A stretch of 64,000 nt of DNA, from the NCBI RefSeq assembly GCF_030486405.1, contig NZ_CP129613.1:3906001-3970000 (forward strand), in the 5' to 3' direction. Position numbers and translations under genes: made by a program. This document shows, piece by piece, positions 30,017 through 39,234 of the stretch. The notes beneath the pieces were generated by a model, which saw nothing but the letters and a program-made list of their open reading frames with translations, ran no database searches and had not been told where the DNA came from. The DNA is from Mycolicibacterium sp. HK-90. GTDB taxonomy: Bacteria > Actinomycetota > Actinomycetes > Mycobacteriales > Mycobacteriaceae. Position 1 is the stretch's first letter; each line of letters starts with the position of its first letter.

Positions 30017-30041
30017 CGCTGATCACCGTACCCTTTATTTC

Positions 30042-30488
30042 ATGACCCGGGTGCCACCTGCCCGATATTTGCTCCGAGCCAAGGACCTGGCCGACGCCCG
30101 CTACGCCGATCCGATCACGGTCGACGACCTGGCTGCCGCCGCCGGATTGTCCCGCGCGCATTTCAGCCGCATGTTCACCCGCACGTTCGGGGAGTCCCCG
30201 CGGTCCTACCTGCAAACGCGGCGTCTCGAGCGGGCCGCGGCCCTACTGCGCAACACCGACCGCTCGGTCGCCGACATCTGCGTGATGGTCGGCCTGCAGA
30301 GCGTGGGATCGTTCACCACAACCTTCGCCAAGGCGTATGGCAAGTCGCCGGCGGCCTACCGGGCCGGCCTGCCGCCCGCGGCGCTGCGGGCGCCGATACC
30401 CAGCTGCATCCTGGCCCGCGACACCCGGCCCCGCGTCGGCGCGAAAACAGCACACCGGGAGAAGACGGACGGCCAGGACCGGCCGTAG
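30042..30488 (+). CDS. AraC family transcriptional regulator, short
   Basis: Stand-alone AraC/XylS DNA-binding domain protein of 148 residues: two HTH units spanning roughly residues 20-110, with AAGLSRAHFSRMFTRTFGESPRSYL and the second helix block VADICVMVGLQSVGSFTTTFAKAYGKSP. There is no N-terminal effector domain. The start ATG 30042 lies just outside rnpB; the longer frame would overlap the RNA. It lies 10 nt upstream of the VOC gene and probably controls that operon. Confidence 0.87.
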   Translation: MTRVPPARYLLRAKDLADARYADPITVDDLAAAAGLSRAHFSRMFTRTFGESPRSYLQTRRLERAAALLRNTDRSVADICVMVGLQSVGSFTTTFAKAYGKSPAAYRAGLPPAALRAPIPSCILARDTRPRVGAKTAHREKTDGQDRP

Positions 30489-30498
30489 CGTCGGTGCC

Positions 30499-30918
30499 AT
30501 GATGAAAATCGCCAGCACCCACCTGTGGGTCCACGATCAGGATGTCGCGCTGAAGTTCTGGACCGAGAAGGTGGGAATGGAAGTGCGCGAGGATGTTTCG
30601 CTACCCGACGCCGATGCCCCCTTCCGGTGGCTCACCGTCGGCCCACCCGGCCAGGACGACGTCACCATCGTGCTGATGGCGGTGCCCGGCCCGCCCATCA
30701 TGGATGCCGATACCCGCAAGCAGGTCCTCGATCTGGCCGCAAAAGGCTTCGCCGGCACCGTGTTTCTCACCACCGACGACTGCCAGAAGAGCTATGAGGA
30801 GCTGGCCGCGCGCGGTGTCGAGTTCACCGAGGCTCCCCATCAGATGCCCTACGGCATCGACTCGGGATTCCGCGACCCGTCGGGCAACAGCATCAGGCTG
30901 ACCCAGCGCACCGACTAA
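30499..30918 (+). CDS. VOC family protein (glyoxalase/bleomycin-resistance fold)
   Basis: Small metalloenzyme-fold protein of 139 residues, beginning MMKIASTHLWVHDQDVALKFWTEKVGMEV, typical of VOC proteins. A repeat of the beta-alpha-beta-beta-beta module ends with DPSGNSIRLTQR. The substrate is unknown. The neighbouring AraC gene suggests a small inducible operon, a common pairing in actinobacteria. The end overlaps the convergent DUF222 gene by 4 nt. Confidence 0.88.
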   Translation: MMKIASTHLWVHDQDVALKFWTEKVGMEVREDVSLPDADAPFRWLTVGPPGQDDVTIVLMAVPGPPIMDADTRKQVLDLAAKGFAGTVFLTTDDCQKSYEELAARGVEFTEAPHQMPYGIDSGFRDPSGNSIRLTQRTD

Positions 30919-32204
30919 GCGGCGCGTGCGCACCGCGCGAACTCGATCGCGACCTTCAGCTCGGTCACGCTCTCGTACCTGTCGATCGGCCCCGGTGGAG
31001 GCGGCGCCGTCGACCGGTAGCACGCACCGGTGGGAGTCACGAATTCGGCCGTGTGGACCGCGTTCTCGTCTGCCGTCGTCACCGACCATCCGGGCGATTC
31101 TTTTGCGTAGTTGCACCGCTCGCACTCACCGAGACCGTTGAGCGCGCTCGTGGCTCCACCACGGGCGTGGGGTTGCGCGTGGTCGTGGTGGCGGATCGGG
31201 GCATCGCAGTACGGGGTCCGACACGTCTGGTCCCGCAGCCCGATGAATGTGGCCAGGCCCTTCGGGAACAGCCGCGCCCGCGACTCCATCGCCAGCAGCG
31301 CACCGGAGTTCGGGTGCCGGTAGAGCCGCCGCAGCGTCGCCCGCGAATGCTCGTCGGTAGCCGCATCTCTCACCAGGTTGCGGGCGACTGCCGCGGGCAC
31401 GGGCCCGTAACCTTCCACTACGGCCGGGCTCTCGTCGTCGGCCAACAAGGTCTGGTCGGACAGCAACAAGTTGACCGCCACGGGTTCAGGCACCCCGGCG
31501 GGACGACCGGTCACCCGCTCGACCACGGTGTCGGCCATCACCTGACCTCGAGTGCGGCCGTCGAACGTCGTGTCAGCGGTCCGCTTGAGCGCCGCATACA
31601 CGCCGACGCCCTTCTGGACCGGCAACAGCACCGTCACCCGCGCCATGCAGTCCGGCGCCGGCCGGATCCAGACATTTCGGTCCTCCGGCGCCTTGGCGGC
31701 CCGATCGACGACCGCCTGCGGATCCAGGCGATACGCGATCTTCTTGGCCTCCGCCTCGATCCGCTTGTCACCCAGGCCGTCGAGTTTCGTGACGTCACCA
31801 CACATCTCGGCATCCAGCGCCTGCCGATCCTCGACCGACAGGCACGCCGACTCCCGCACGATCAACGTCGCCCGCCATTCGGACAGCACGCCGGACTCCA
31901 GCGCCGCGAGCGTGTGCGGCATCTCGTACACGAGCGCCTTGGCGAACCCCAGATGCCGACTCCCACATGTCGGCGAGTCATGACGGGCCAGTGCGATCTC
32001 CGAAGCGACCCCACGACCTCGCTTGGCCCTCGGCACTCCGGCTGCCGCCTCGTCGGCCCGACGCTTGGCGTCCAACAGGGCCGCGCACCGGGCCTGCCCG
32101 GCGGCGGCGGCCGACTTGGCGCGCTCGAGTTCCTCGATGCGCCGATGCAGCGCCGCCTCGTCAGCATCCGGGTTGACCTGCGCCAATCCCGTGATATCGA
32201 ACAT
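30915..32204 (-). CDS. DUF222/HNH endonuclease domain protein (13E12 repeat family)
   Basis: 429-residue protein of the family known in M. tuberculosis as the REP13E12 proteins. The N-terminal DUF222 region spans about residues 15-310. The C-terminal HNH nuclease-like part is seen in DQTCRTPYCDAPIRHHDHAQ, followed by GGATSALNGLGECERCNYAKE. Biological function is not established; family members are multi-copy and serve as phage attachment sites in M. tuberculosis. ATG 32204 (MFDITGLAQVNPDADE) is chosen over the codon at 32234. The frame is intact. Confidence 0.88.
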   Translation of the reverse strand: MFDITGLAQVNPDADEAALHRRIEELERAKSAAAAGQARCAALLDAKRRADEAAAGVPRAKRGRGVASEIALARHDSPTCGSRHLGFAKALVYEMPHTLAALESGVLSEWRATLIVRESACLSVEDRQALDAEMCGDVTKLDGLGDKRIEAEAKKIAYRLDPQAVVDRAAKAPEDRNVWIRPAPDCMARVTVLLPVQKGVGVYAALKRTADTTFDGRTRGQVMADTVVERVTGRPAGVPEPVAVNLLLSDQTLLADDESPAVVEGYGPVPAAVARNLVRDAATDEHSRATLRRLYRHPNSGALLAMESRARLFPKGLATFIGLRDQTCRTPYCDAPIRHHDHAQPHARGGATSALNGLGECERCNYAKESPGWSVTTADENAVHTAEFVTPTGACYRSTAPPPPGPIDRYESVTELKVAIEFARCARAA

Positions 32205-32241
32205 ACGTGCGACTATGCCACACCGGTATGACAAGCCAGGC

Positions 32242-33810
32242 CTACCCCAGTCGCCGCAGCACCATCACGTTGTCGATCAGCGTGCCGCTCTGGCCGTCGG
32301 GCCCGGTTGCCTCCCGCTCGTCGGTTCCCACCCGGACGCGTTCCCATTGACTCTCGTCGAGATCGAGAGAATCAACGACGGAGTCCGCGCTGGGGAACTC
32401 GAACTTGCGGACGTGCTCGGGGGCCCAGGGCGGCGCGGCACCATGGTCGACGATGACCAGCCGACCGCCTTCGGCCACCGCACCGGCCGCACGGCGCAGC
32501 AGGCCGGCACGGTCCATGGCGATCGGCGACTGCAGGAACTGGGCCGACACCAGGTCGAAGCGTCCGTCGGGAAGGCTCTCGGACAGATCGTGGCGCTCGA
32601 AGGTGATCCGGTCCGCCACACCCCGTTCCTGGGCCTCGCCGGCGGCCCGCGCGAGCGCGGTGTCCGAAACATCCACCGCCGTCACCTGCCAGCCGTGTTC
32701 GGCCAGCCAGACGGCATCGCCGCCCTCACCACAGCCGAGATCCAGCGCCCGGCCGGCGGGCAGATCGGCGGCGATCTTGGCCAACTGCGCGTTGACCCGT
32801 CCGCTCCAGATGCGGCCGCGCTGGCCGTAGTGGCGTTCCCAGTACTGCGCGGTGACGGCAGTCTGGGTGGGCCAGGGCGGGACCGGAAGTCCGACGTCCT
32901 CCCCGAGCAGGTACTGCACCACCGCCGCGCCCGCCTGGCTGCCCGATGCCACCGCCGCAGCCACCTGCGGCATCTGGGCACTGAGGTCGCCCGCGGCGAA
33001 CACGCCGGGCACCGAGGTGCGCAGGAACGCATCGACGACGAGGGCGTCGGCGGCGATCGGCCCGGGCGCCGAGACCGCACCGAGTTGCGCCGCCAGTGCC
33101 GAGCGTTGATGCAGCGTGGCGGCGACCAGCGCACCGCGCCGGGCCAGCCGGGTGCCATCGGTGAACTCCACGGCCCCCAATTCGCCGTCCTGAGAGACGA
33201 ATTGGGCGATCGGACGCTCGTCGATATCGATCCCGGCGGCATCGAGCTTCTTGGCCTGCGCCTCGTCGAGCCCGCCGTCCCCGTTGGTGAGCACCACGAG
33301 ATCTTCTGTCCACCCGCGCAGCAGCAGCGCCGAGTGCACCGCACGGTCGCCCTGTGCGATCACCGCCAGCGGGGCGTCGCGCAGCTCCCACCCGTGACAG
33401 AACGGGCAGTGGAAGACCGAACCTCCCCAAAGCCCTTCGAGGCCAGGAATCTTCGGCGCCCGATATTCCATCCCGGTGGCCAGCAGCACCGTCCTCGCGT
33501 GCTCGCGGGTTCCGTCCCCCAGCTCGAGGACGAAACCCGCCTCCCCGCGTACGACGTCACCGGAGCGCACCTCCACCGTGGGGTAGGCGGCCAGCTCGTC
33601 GCGGCCCGCCGCGTAGAGCTCGGCGGGCGGTCGGCCGTCACTGCCCAGCAGACCGCCGATCCCGTGCGCGGCCAGGTTGCTCTGCTGCCCCGCATCGATC
33701 AGCAGCACGCGCCTCCGGGCCCGGCCCAGGACCAGCGCCGCGCTCAACCCGGCGGCTCCGCCGCCGACGACTATGCAATCCCATGACTTGTCCAAAGCCT
33801 CGAAGTCCAT
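32242..33810 (-). CDS. Fusion of thioredoxin-reductase-like flavoprotein and SAM methyltransferase
   Basis: 522-residue fusion. Residues 1 to about 300 are a thioredoxin-reductase-like FAD/NAD(P)H oxidoreductase: FAD motif VVGGGAAGLSAALVLGRARR near residue 15, CPFCHGWELRD near residue 131 and a C-terminal FAD motif GVFAAGDLSAQM. CPFC matches the CxxC position of the TrxR class. From about residue 340 a class I methyltransferase follows, with motif I LDLGCGEGGDAVWLAEHGW near 351 and post-I AVDVSDTAL. Both domains look intact. A reductase paired with a tellurite-resistance-TehB-like or thiol methyltransferase could detoxify a metalloid or reactive compound; this is inference. It is divergent from an XRE-cupin regulator 48 nt away. 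Confidence 0.88.
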   Translation of the reverse strand: MDFEALDKSWDCIVVGGGAAGLSAALVLGRARRRVLLIDAGQQSNLAAHGIGGLLGSDGRPPAELYAAGRDELAAYPTVEVRSGDVVRGEAGFVLELGDGTREHARTVLLATGMEYRAPKIPGLEGLWGGSVFHCPFCHGWELRDAPLAVIAQGDRAVHSALLLRGWTEDLVVLTNGDGGLDEAQAKKLDAAGIDIDERPIAQFVSQDGELGAVEFTDGTRLARRGALVAATLHQRSALAAQLGAVSAPGPIAADALVVDAFLRTSVPGVFAAGDLSAQMPQVAAAVASGSQAGAAVVQYLLGEDVGLPVPPWPTQTAVTAQYWERHYGQRGRIWSGRVNAQLAKIAADLPAGRALDLGCGEGGDAVWLAEHGWQVTAVDVSDTALARAAGEAQERGVADRITFERHDLSESLPDGRFDLVSAQFLQSPIAMDRAGLLRRAAGAVAEGGRLVIVDHGAAPPWAPEHVRKFEFPSADSVVDSLDLDESQWERVRVGTDEREATGPDGQSGTLIDNVMVLRRLG

Positions 33811-33852
33811 GGCTTCGAGCTTGCCGAACCACCCGCCGAAATGCCAAGCTAA

Positions 33853-33869
33853 TTTGCCATGCAGGCAAA
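33853..33869. promoter_or_regulatory. Operator-like palindrome over the XRE-cupin start
   Basis: TTTGCC-ATGCA-GGCAAA, a perfect 6-bp inverted repeat with a 5-nt spacer. It contains the start codon of the XRE-cupin gene and lies within the 48-nt divergent intergenic region, so a bound repressor could block both promoters. On the minus strand, TTAGCTT just downstream could be a -10 element for the fusion gene. Confidence 0.5.
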
Positions 33870-34440
33870 CGCCGACGACTCCGCCGACATCGACGCCCTG
33901 GTCCGGCGCCGTTTACGGGAGTTACGGGCACAACGCGGGCTCACCCTGGATGACGTGGCTCGACGGGCCCAGATCGACATCTCGACGCTGAGCCGGTTGG
34001 AATCGGGCAAGCGCCGCCTGGCGCTGGACCACCTGCCCCGCCTGGCCACCGCACTGTCGGTGACCACCGACGAGTTGCTGCGTCCTCCGCAAGCCGAGGA
34101 TCCCCGGGTCACCGGCAGCTCCCACACCCACCACGACATCACTTACTGGCCACTGACCCGCCACGGTCCGGCGGCCGGCTTGCACGCCTACAAGATCCGG
34201 ATCAGCGCCAAACGCCGCAAGCCACCGACCGAGTTCCCGGTGCACGAGGGACGCGATTGGATGTACGTGCTGTCCGGACAACTGCGACTGATCCTCGGCG
34301 ACCAGGACTTCGTGGTGAATCCCGGTGAGGCGGTGGAGTTCTCGACGTGGACGCCGCACTGGTTCGGCGTCGTCGACGGCCCGGTCGAGGCGGTCACCAT
34401 ATTCGGCCCGCACGGCGAACAGCTACACCTGCACGACTGA
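33859..34440 (+). CDS. XRE family regulator with C-terminal cupin
   Basis: 193-residue transcription factor. The N-terminal HTH covers about residues 15-70 (LRELRAQRGLTLDDVARRAQIDISTLSRLESGKR), and a C-terminal cupin spans about 105-190 (EFPVHEGRDWMYVLSGQLRLILGDQDFVVNPGEAVEFS). Cupin-fused XRE proteins usually sense a small molecule. It is divergent from the flavoprotein-methyltransferase fusion, with a palindrome spanning its start codon, so autorepression and control of the fusion gene are likely. No Shine-Dalgarno motif is obvious; the transcript may be leaderless. Confidence 0.9.
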   Translation: MQANADDSADIDALVRRRLRELRAQRGLTLDDVARRAQIDISTLSRLESGKRRLALDHLPRLATALSVTTDELLRPPQAEDPRVTGSSHTHHDITYWPLTRHGPAAGLHAYKIRISAKRRKPPTEFPVHEGRDWMYVLSGQLRLILGDQDFVVNPGEAVEFSTWTPHWFGVVDGPVEAVTIFGPHGEQLHLHD

Positions 34441-34441
34441 C

Positions 34442-35551
34442 CTACAGATAGGCGGTCTGGTTCACCAACCGGACCGACGACCCTCCGTCGCCGTAGAACT
34501 CGGCGATGGACAGCGAGGCAAGGTCAAGGTGCAGCCGGTACAGGATGCCCTCGCCGGCATCCAGTGCCAGCCGCAGGATGGTCTTGATCGGCGTCACGTG
34601 GGAGACGACCAGAACCGTTGCCGCGCCATACTCCTCGATGATCCGGTCACGCGCCCGGCCTACCCGGTGCGCGACCGCGTCGAAGCTCTCGCCCCCGGGC
34701 GGTTCGACGCTGGTGTCCCGCAGCCAGCGCCGGTGCAGTTCCGGATCCCGTTGCGCGGCTTCGGCGAACGTCAACCCTTCCCAGGCACCGAAATCCGTCT
34801 CGATCAGGTCGTCATCAACCCGGACGTCGACGCCGAGCGCCTTGGCCGCGGCCGTCGCCGTGTCGTAGGCCCGCTCCAACGGGGAGGTGATCACCGCGGC
34901 CACGCCCCCACGCGCCGCGAGGTAACGCGCGGCGGCATCGGCCTGCCTACGTCCTTCCTCGGTCAGCGCGGGGTTGCCGCGGCCCGAATATCGCCTGGCG
35001 ACCGACAATTGGGTCTGGCCGTGGCGTAACAGCAACAGCCGGGTGGGTGCCCCGGTGGCACCGGTCCAGCCGGGTGCGGACAGGGTCGGCTTCTCGGCCG
35101 CGACGGGTTCCCCGGGCAATTCGGCCACCGGCGTCTCACTCACGATCCCAGCGGCCGCATCCATGGCCTCGTTGGCCAACCGATCGGCATGGCTGTTGCG
35201 CGCCCGCGGAATCCACGTGTAGCTGACCCGGTCGAAACCCGCAGCCAAGTCAGCGGCCTCGCGCTGCAACTCGATCAAGTCGGGATGCTTGACGCGCCAG
35301 CGACCCGACATCTGTTCGATCACCAGCTTGGAATCCATCGACACCGCCACCTCGGTGGCGCCGAGTTCGGTGGCAGCCGCCAAACCCGCTATCAGCCCGC
35401 GGTATTCGGCGACGTTGTTGGTCGCGCGGCCGATTGCCTCCTTGCGTTCGGCCAGCACCACGTCATGATCGGTGTCGAACACCACGGCGCCGTAGCCTGC
35501 CGGCCCGGGATTGCCCCGGGATCCGCCGTCGGCCTCGACGAGCAGTTTCAT
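34442..35551 (-). CDS. Bifunctional RNase H / acid phosphatase (Rv2228c-like)
   Basis: 369-residue two-domain enzyme. The N-terminal type I RNase H domain has DGGSRGNPGPAGYGAVVFD with the first catalytic Asp and LVIEQMSGRWRVKHPD; it cleaves RNA in RNA-DNA hybrids. The C-terminal histidine phosphatase begins with LLRHGQTQLSVARRYSGRG (phosphohistidine RHG). In M. tuberculosis Rv2228c the same fusion was reported to have RNase H activity plus alpha-ribazole phosphatase (CobC-type) activity; cobalamin genes cobC and cobD lie nearby. ATG 35551 overlaps the upstream stop by 4 nt. Confidence 0.93.
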   Translation of the reverse strand: MKLLVEADGGSRGNPGPAGYGAVVFDTDHDVVLAERKEAIGRATNNVAEYRGLIAGLAAATELGATEVAVSMDSKLVIEQMSGRWRVKHPDLIELQREAADLAAGFDRVSYTWIPRARNSHADRLANEAMDAAAGIVSETPVAELPGEPVAAEKPTLSAPGWTGATGAPTRLLLLRHGQTQLSVARRYSGRGNPALTEEGRRQADAAARYLAARGGVAAVITSPLERAYDTATAAAKALGVDVRVDDDLIETDFGAWEGLTFAEAAQRDPELHRRWLRDTSVEPPGGESFDAVAHRVGRARDRIIEEYGAATVLVVSHVTPIKTILRLALDAGEGILYRLHLDLASLSIAEFYGDGGSSVRLVNQTAYL

Positions 35552-36276
35552 GGTTTGACCCGCAACAGGATCGCCCCGCATTCGGGGCAGCGCAGCACGT
35601 CGTCCTCGGCAGCCGCGGCGATCCGGGCGCTCTCACCGCGGTCGATCTCGATACGGCAGGCCCCGCAGCGTCGCCCCTGCAGCAAGCCGGCCCCCGCGCC
35701 GCCGCGTGCCCGCTGCCGCTCGTAGAGGCCGACGAGTTCGGGATCGATGATGCTCACCAGCCCGTCTCGGCGGGTGGTGGCCTGATGGCGGGACTGGTCG
35801 ATCTCCACCAGCGCGGCGTCGCGGGCCTGCTGCGCCGCCGACAAGGCGGTCTGCAGGTCGTCGATGCGCTGCAAGGCTTCGGCCTGCCGGCCCGCCAATT
35901 CCTCGCGGCGCTCCATGATCTCCAGCAGCGAGTCCTCCAGGCTGGCCTGCCTGCGCTCCAATGTCTCCAGCTCGTGCTGGATCTCGGCGACCTGTTTGGC
36001 GCCCACCGTGCCCCCGTCGATCAGTGCGCGGTCACGGTCCTCACGCTGGCGCACCGAATCGATTTCGCTTTCGAGCTTGGCCACTTGGGCATCCAGATCT
36101 TCCAGCGCGATGCCCAGGACGGCCAGTCCGTCGTTGGCCGCGGCGTGCTCGGCCTGGGCCTCGTCCACCTGCTTCTGCTCGGCCAGGTTCTTGGCGCGAT
36201 GCTCGATGCGCCCGAGTTCGGCATCGACCTCGGTCAGCGCGAGAAGCGAACGTTGTTGTTTTACTTCGGCTTTCAT
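35548..36276 (-). CDS. Coiled-coil zinc-ribbon protein (Rv2229c-like)
   Basis: 242-residue cytosolic protein. A long antiparallel coiled coil occupies about residues 1-180 (for example AQVAKLESEIDSVRQREDRD and HELETLERRQASLEDSLLEI), followed by a C4 zinc ribbon with CGACRIEID and CPECG at the end. This is the C4-type zinc ribbon family conserved in actinobacteria; its biochemical role is not settled. ATG 36276 (MKAEVKQQRSLLALTEVDAE) matches the homologue. It is coupled to the RNase H gene by an ATGA overlap and follows the Nif3-like gene by 52 nt. Confidence 0.9.
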   Translation of the reverse strand: MKAEVKQQRSLLALTEVDAELGRIEHRAKNLAEQKQVDEAQAEHAAANDGLAVLGIALEDLDAQVAKLESEIDSVRQREDRDRALIDGGTVGAKQVAEIQHELETLERRQASLEDSLLEIMERREELAGRQAEALQRIDDLQTALSAAQQARDAALVEIDQSRHQATTRRDGLVSIIDPELVGLYERQRARGGAGAGLLQGRRCGACRIEIDRGESARIAAAAEDDVLRCPECGAILLRVKP

Positions 36277-36328
36277 GCCCTGACTTTCATGTAGCGACTG
36301 GTTGTTACTGCGTTCATTGGTTTGTGCG

Positions 36329-37462
36329 TCAGCACTCGACATTCCACGGATCGGTGCGCACCGACGACACCCGCACGCCCAGGGCGTCACCGAACTGCCG
36401 GCGCAGCACCTCGGCGGCCTGGGCGCACCACGGGAATTCACTGGCCCAGTGCGCCACGTCGACCAGCGCGACCGGTGAGGCCCGGCGATGTTCGTCGGCG
36501 GGGTGATGGCGCAGATCCGACGTGACGTAGGCCTGTACGCCGGCGCGGGCCACCGCACCCAGCAGTGAATCGCCCGCTCCCCCGCACACCGCGACTCGCG
36601 ACACCATGACGTCGGGGTCCCCCGACGTTCGTACGCCCCACGAGGTGGCCGGCAGCGCCGCGCGGACCCGGGAAGCGAAGGTCGACAACGGTTCCGGGCG
36701 GTCCAGCGTGCCGATCCGCCCGATTCCCACCTCACCGGGGATCGGTGCCAGTGCAATGATGTCGAAGGCCGGTTCCTCGTAGGGATGTGCCGATCGCAGC
36801 GCGGCCAGGATGCCGGCCCGCAGGCGCGACGGCGCGATCATCTCCACCCGGTCCTCGGCCACCTGCTCGACGGTCCCGACCTCACCGATGGCCGGGGCGG
36901 CCCCGTCGTGGGGCAGGAACTGGCCGGTTCCGGCCACGCTCCAGCTGCAGTGCGAGTAGTCGCCGATGCGCCCGGCCCCGGCGGCGAACATCGCCTCGGC
37001 CACCGCGGCCGCGTCCGTTCCCGGTACGAACACCACCCATTTGTCCAGGTCCGGTCCCGGTGTCGCGGGCGACAGCACACCCTCGACCGTCAGGCCGAGC
37101 GACGCGGCCAGCGCATCGGATACCCCGGGTGAGGCCGAGTCGGCGTTGGTGTGCGCGGTGAACAGGGACCGTCCGGTGCGGATGAGCCGGTGGATCAGCG
37201 CGCCCTTGGCGGTACTGGCCGCGACGGTGTCCACCCCGCGCAGCAGCAGCGGGTGGTGGGCCAGCAGCAGCCCACGTTCGGGCACCTCGTCGATCACGGC
37301 CTCGGTCGCGTCGACCGCGATCGTCACTGATTCGACGGCTTCGTCGGGGTCGCCGCACACCAACCCGACCGAGTCCCAATCGTGGGCCAGGTGCGGCGGG
37401 TATGCCGCGTCCAGTGCGGCGATCACGTCGGCCAGTTTGATCCCGGCCGGTCGCGCGCTCAT
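36329..37462 (-). CDS. Nif3-like dinuclear metal center protein
   Basis: 377-residue Nif3/YqfO family protein (M. tuberculosis Rv2230c). The N-terminal half has [16 protein letters not shown] and the metal site [12 protein letters not shown], the C-terminal half [10 protein letters not shown] and [12 protein letters not shown] central PII/CutA-like insert at about 130-230 includes [13 protein letters not shown] cyclohydrolase I type 2 annotations exist for this family but the enzymatic role is doubtful. ATG 37462 overlaps the stop of the upstream cobC by 4 nt. Confidence 0.92.
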   Translation of the reverse strand: MSARPAGIKLADVIAALDAAYPPHLAHDWDSVGLVCGDPDEAVESVTIAVDATEAVIDEVPERGLLLAHHPLLLRGVDTVAASTAKGALIHRLIRTGRSLFTAHTNADSASPGVSDALAASLGLTVEGVLSPATPGPDLDKWVVFVPGTDAAAVAEAMFAAGAGRIGDYSHCSWSVAGTGQFLPHDGAAPAIGEVGTVEQVAEDRVEMIAPSRLRAGILAALRSAHPYEEPAFDIIALAPIPGEVGIGRIGTLDRPEPLSTFASRVRAALPATSWGVRTSGDPDVMVSRVAVCGGAGDSLLGAVARAGVQAYVTSDLRHHPADEHRRASPVALVDVAHWASEFPWCAQAAEVLRRQFGDALGVRVSSVRTDPWNVEC

Positions 37463-38481
37463 TGCAGTACCTCCGTCATGGCGTCGATAAGGGCCGGCCA
37501 TTCCGGCCGCACCGCAGCACGCAGGTAATTCTCCGGCAGGCCCACGAAAGTATCGCAACGGCGTACCGCGATGCCTTTGCTTTCCAGATGTTTTCGCATC
37601 AGCGCCGCGTCGGGCACGGTGAACAGCACAAATGGCGCCTCGCCGGCCGCCACGTCCAGCCCGAGTCCCCTGAGCCCGGCGGCCATCGCGGCGCGCAGTT
37701 CGGCCAGCCGGCGGGCCCCGGCGCCGGCCTCGGCCACGGCCTCCGGACTGCTGGCCGCGGCGATCGCTTCCAGTTGCAGCGTCCCCAGCGGCCAGTGCGG
37801 GCGCGGCGCGGTGAGCCGGGCCAGCACGTCCGGTGCACCGAGGGCATATCCCACCCGGAGCCCGGCCAACGCCCAGGTCTTGGTCAGACTGCGCAGCACC
37901 AGCACGTCGGGCAGCGAGTCGCCGGCCAGCGTCTCGGCCTCGCCGGGAATGGCGTCGGCGAAGGCCTCGTCGACCACCACGAGGCGGCCCGGCCGACGCA
38001 GCGCCAGGATGTCCTCGCGTCGGTGCAACACCCCGGTCGGATTGGTCGGGTTGCCGATCACCACCAGGTCCGCCCCGTCCGGTACCGCGACGCCCGGCAG
38101 GGTGAACGGCGGCGGCAGCACCACGTGCTCGATCGGCACGCCCGCTGCCTCCAGCACCGCCTCGGGTTCGGTGAACGACGGCGCCACCAGGGCAGCCAGC
38201 CTCGGCCGCAACCCGGCCAGCAGGGCGAACCCTTCCGCCCCACCCGCCAGCAGGGCCACCTCGCCCTCGCGCCGCCCGTGCCGCGCCGCGACCGCCTCGA
38301 CGGCCCGGCGCTGATCGGCGTCGCTCGGGTAGCTGCCCAGATCGGGTAGCCGGGCGGCCAGCCGATCGGTCAGCCAGGCCGGCGGGCCACCGGGACGGAC
38401 GTTGACCGCGAAGTCCAGCATGCCCGGCAATGCGGCCTGGTCGCCGTGGTAGCGGGCCCCGGAACGGGCTGGATTTGGCAC
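37459..38481 (-). CDS. cobC: Histidinol-phosphate aminotransferase-like, CobC (threonine-phosphate decarboxylase type)
   Basis: PLP-dependent class I/II aminotransferase-fold protein of 340 residues, corresponding to M. tuberculosis Rv2231c, annotated cobC. The PLP lysine is in [20 protein letters not shown], and the cofactor Asn/Asp segments are [11 protein letters not shown] and [10 protein letters not shown]. In cobalamin synthesis this family supplies aminopropanol phosphate for CobD, which is encoded 2 kb away. It starts at a GTG (38481) and overlaps the downstream Nif3 gene by 4 nt. A general aminotransferase role is also possible. Confidence 0.88.
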   Translation of the reverse strand: MPNPARSGARYHGDQAALPGMLDFAVNVRPGGPPAWLTDRLAARLPDLGSYPSDADQRRAVEAVAARHGRREGEVALLAGGAEGFALLAGLRPRLAALVAPSFTEPEAVLEAAGVPIEHVVLPPPFTLPGVAVPDGADLVVIGNPTNPTGVLHRREDILALRRPGRLVVVDEAFADAIPGEAETLAGDSLPDVLVLRSLTKTWALAGLRVGYALGAPDVLARLTAPRPHWPLGTLQLEAIAAASSPEAVAEAGAGARRLAELRAAMAAGLRGLGLDVAAGEAPFVLFTVPDAALMRKHLESKGIAVRRCDTFVGLPENYLRAAVRPEWPALIDAMTEVLQ

Positions 38482-38556
38482 ATCACGACCCTAGTGGTCC
38501 TTGATCCCCGACTGGCCATCCGGAGGAGTGCCCGCGGCATACGGGAGAATGGGCAC

Positions 38557-39234
38557 GTGACTGACACGCTGGAACTCACCCGACCGCAGCTGGTGCTGTT
38601 CGACCTCGACGGCACCCTGACCGATTCGGCGGCCGGAATCGTGTCGAGTTTCCGCCATGCCCTGGCCCACGTGGGTGCCGGTGTCCCGGACGGTGACCTG
38701 GCCGGACGCATCGTCGGCCCGCCGATGCACGAGACGTTGCAGGCGTTGAGTCTGGGTGCGACGAGCTTCGACGCCAACGCGGCGATCGCGGCCTACCGCG
38801 CCGACTACACGAGCCGCGGATGGGCGATGAACAGCCTGTTCGACGGTGTCGATGCCCTACTGGCCGACCTGCAGGCGGCGGGGATCCGGCTGGCGGTGGC
38901 CACCTCGAAGGCCGAGCCGACGGCCCGGCGCATCCTCGAGCACTTCGGTCTCGACGGCTATTTCGAGGTGATCGCCGGGGCCAGCCCCGACGGCACCCGG
39001 GCGGCCAAGGCCGACGTGGTCGCCTACGCCCTGGCCCAGTTGCAGCCCCTGCCGCAGCGGGTGCTGATGGTCGGTGACCGGATGCACGATGTCGAGGGGG
39101 CGGCCGAGCACGGGATCAACACCGTGGTGGTCGGCTGGGGCTACGGCGCGGCCGACTTCACCGGCCCCACCGCGGTGAGCGCGCACGCCCACGTCGCAAC
39201 CGTCGCAGCGCTTCGGGAGGTGCTCGGTGTCTGA
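38557..39234 (+). CDS. ptkA: HAD family hydrolase, PtkA-like
   Basis: 225-residue haloacid dehalogenase-superfamily protein with motif I LFDLDGTLTDS near residue 14, motif II VATSK and motif IV GDRMHDVEGA. M. tuberculosis Rv2232 (PtkA) is the positional homologue; it has an extra N-terminal disordered region of about 80 residues and was reported as a tyrosine kinase acting on PtpA. With the GTG start at 38557 that extension is missing here. It overlaps ptpA by 8 nt. Phosphoglycolate-type phosphatase activity would be the default prediction from sequence. Confidence 0.85.
   Translation: MTDTLELTRPQLVLFDLDGTLTDSAAGIVSSFRHALAHVGAGVPDGDLAGRIVGPPMHETLQALSLGATSFDANAAIAAYRADYTSRGWAMNSLFDGVDALLADLQAAGIRLAVATSKAEPTARRILEHFGLDGYFEVIAGASPDGTRAAKADVVAYALAQLQPLPQRVLMVGDRMHDVEGAAEHGINTVVVGWGYGAADFTGPTAVSAHAHVATVAALREVLGV

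Noticed and set aside
31053..32231. 392-codon frame opposite the DUF222 gene
   Set aside because: His/Arg-rich shadow without start signals or motifs.
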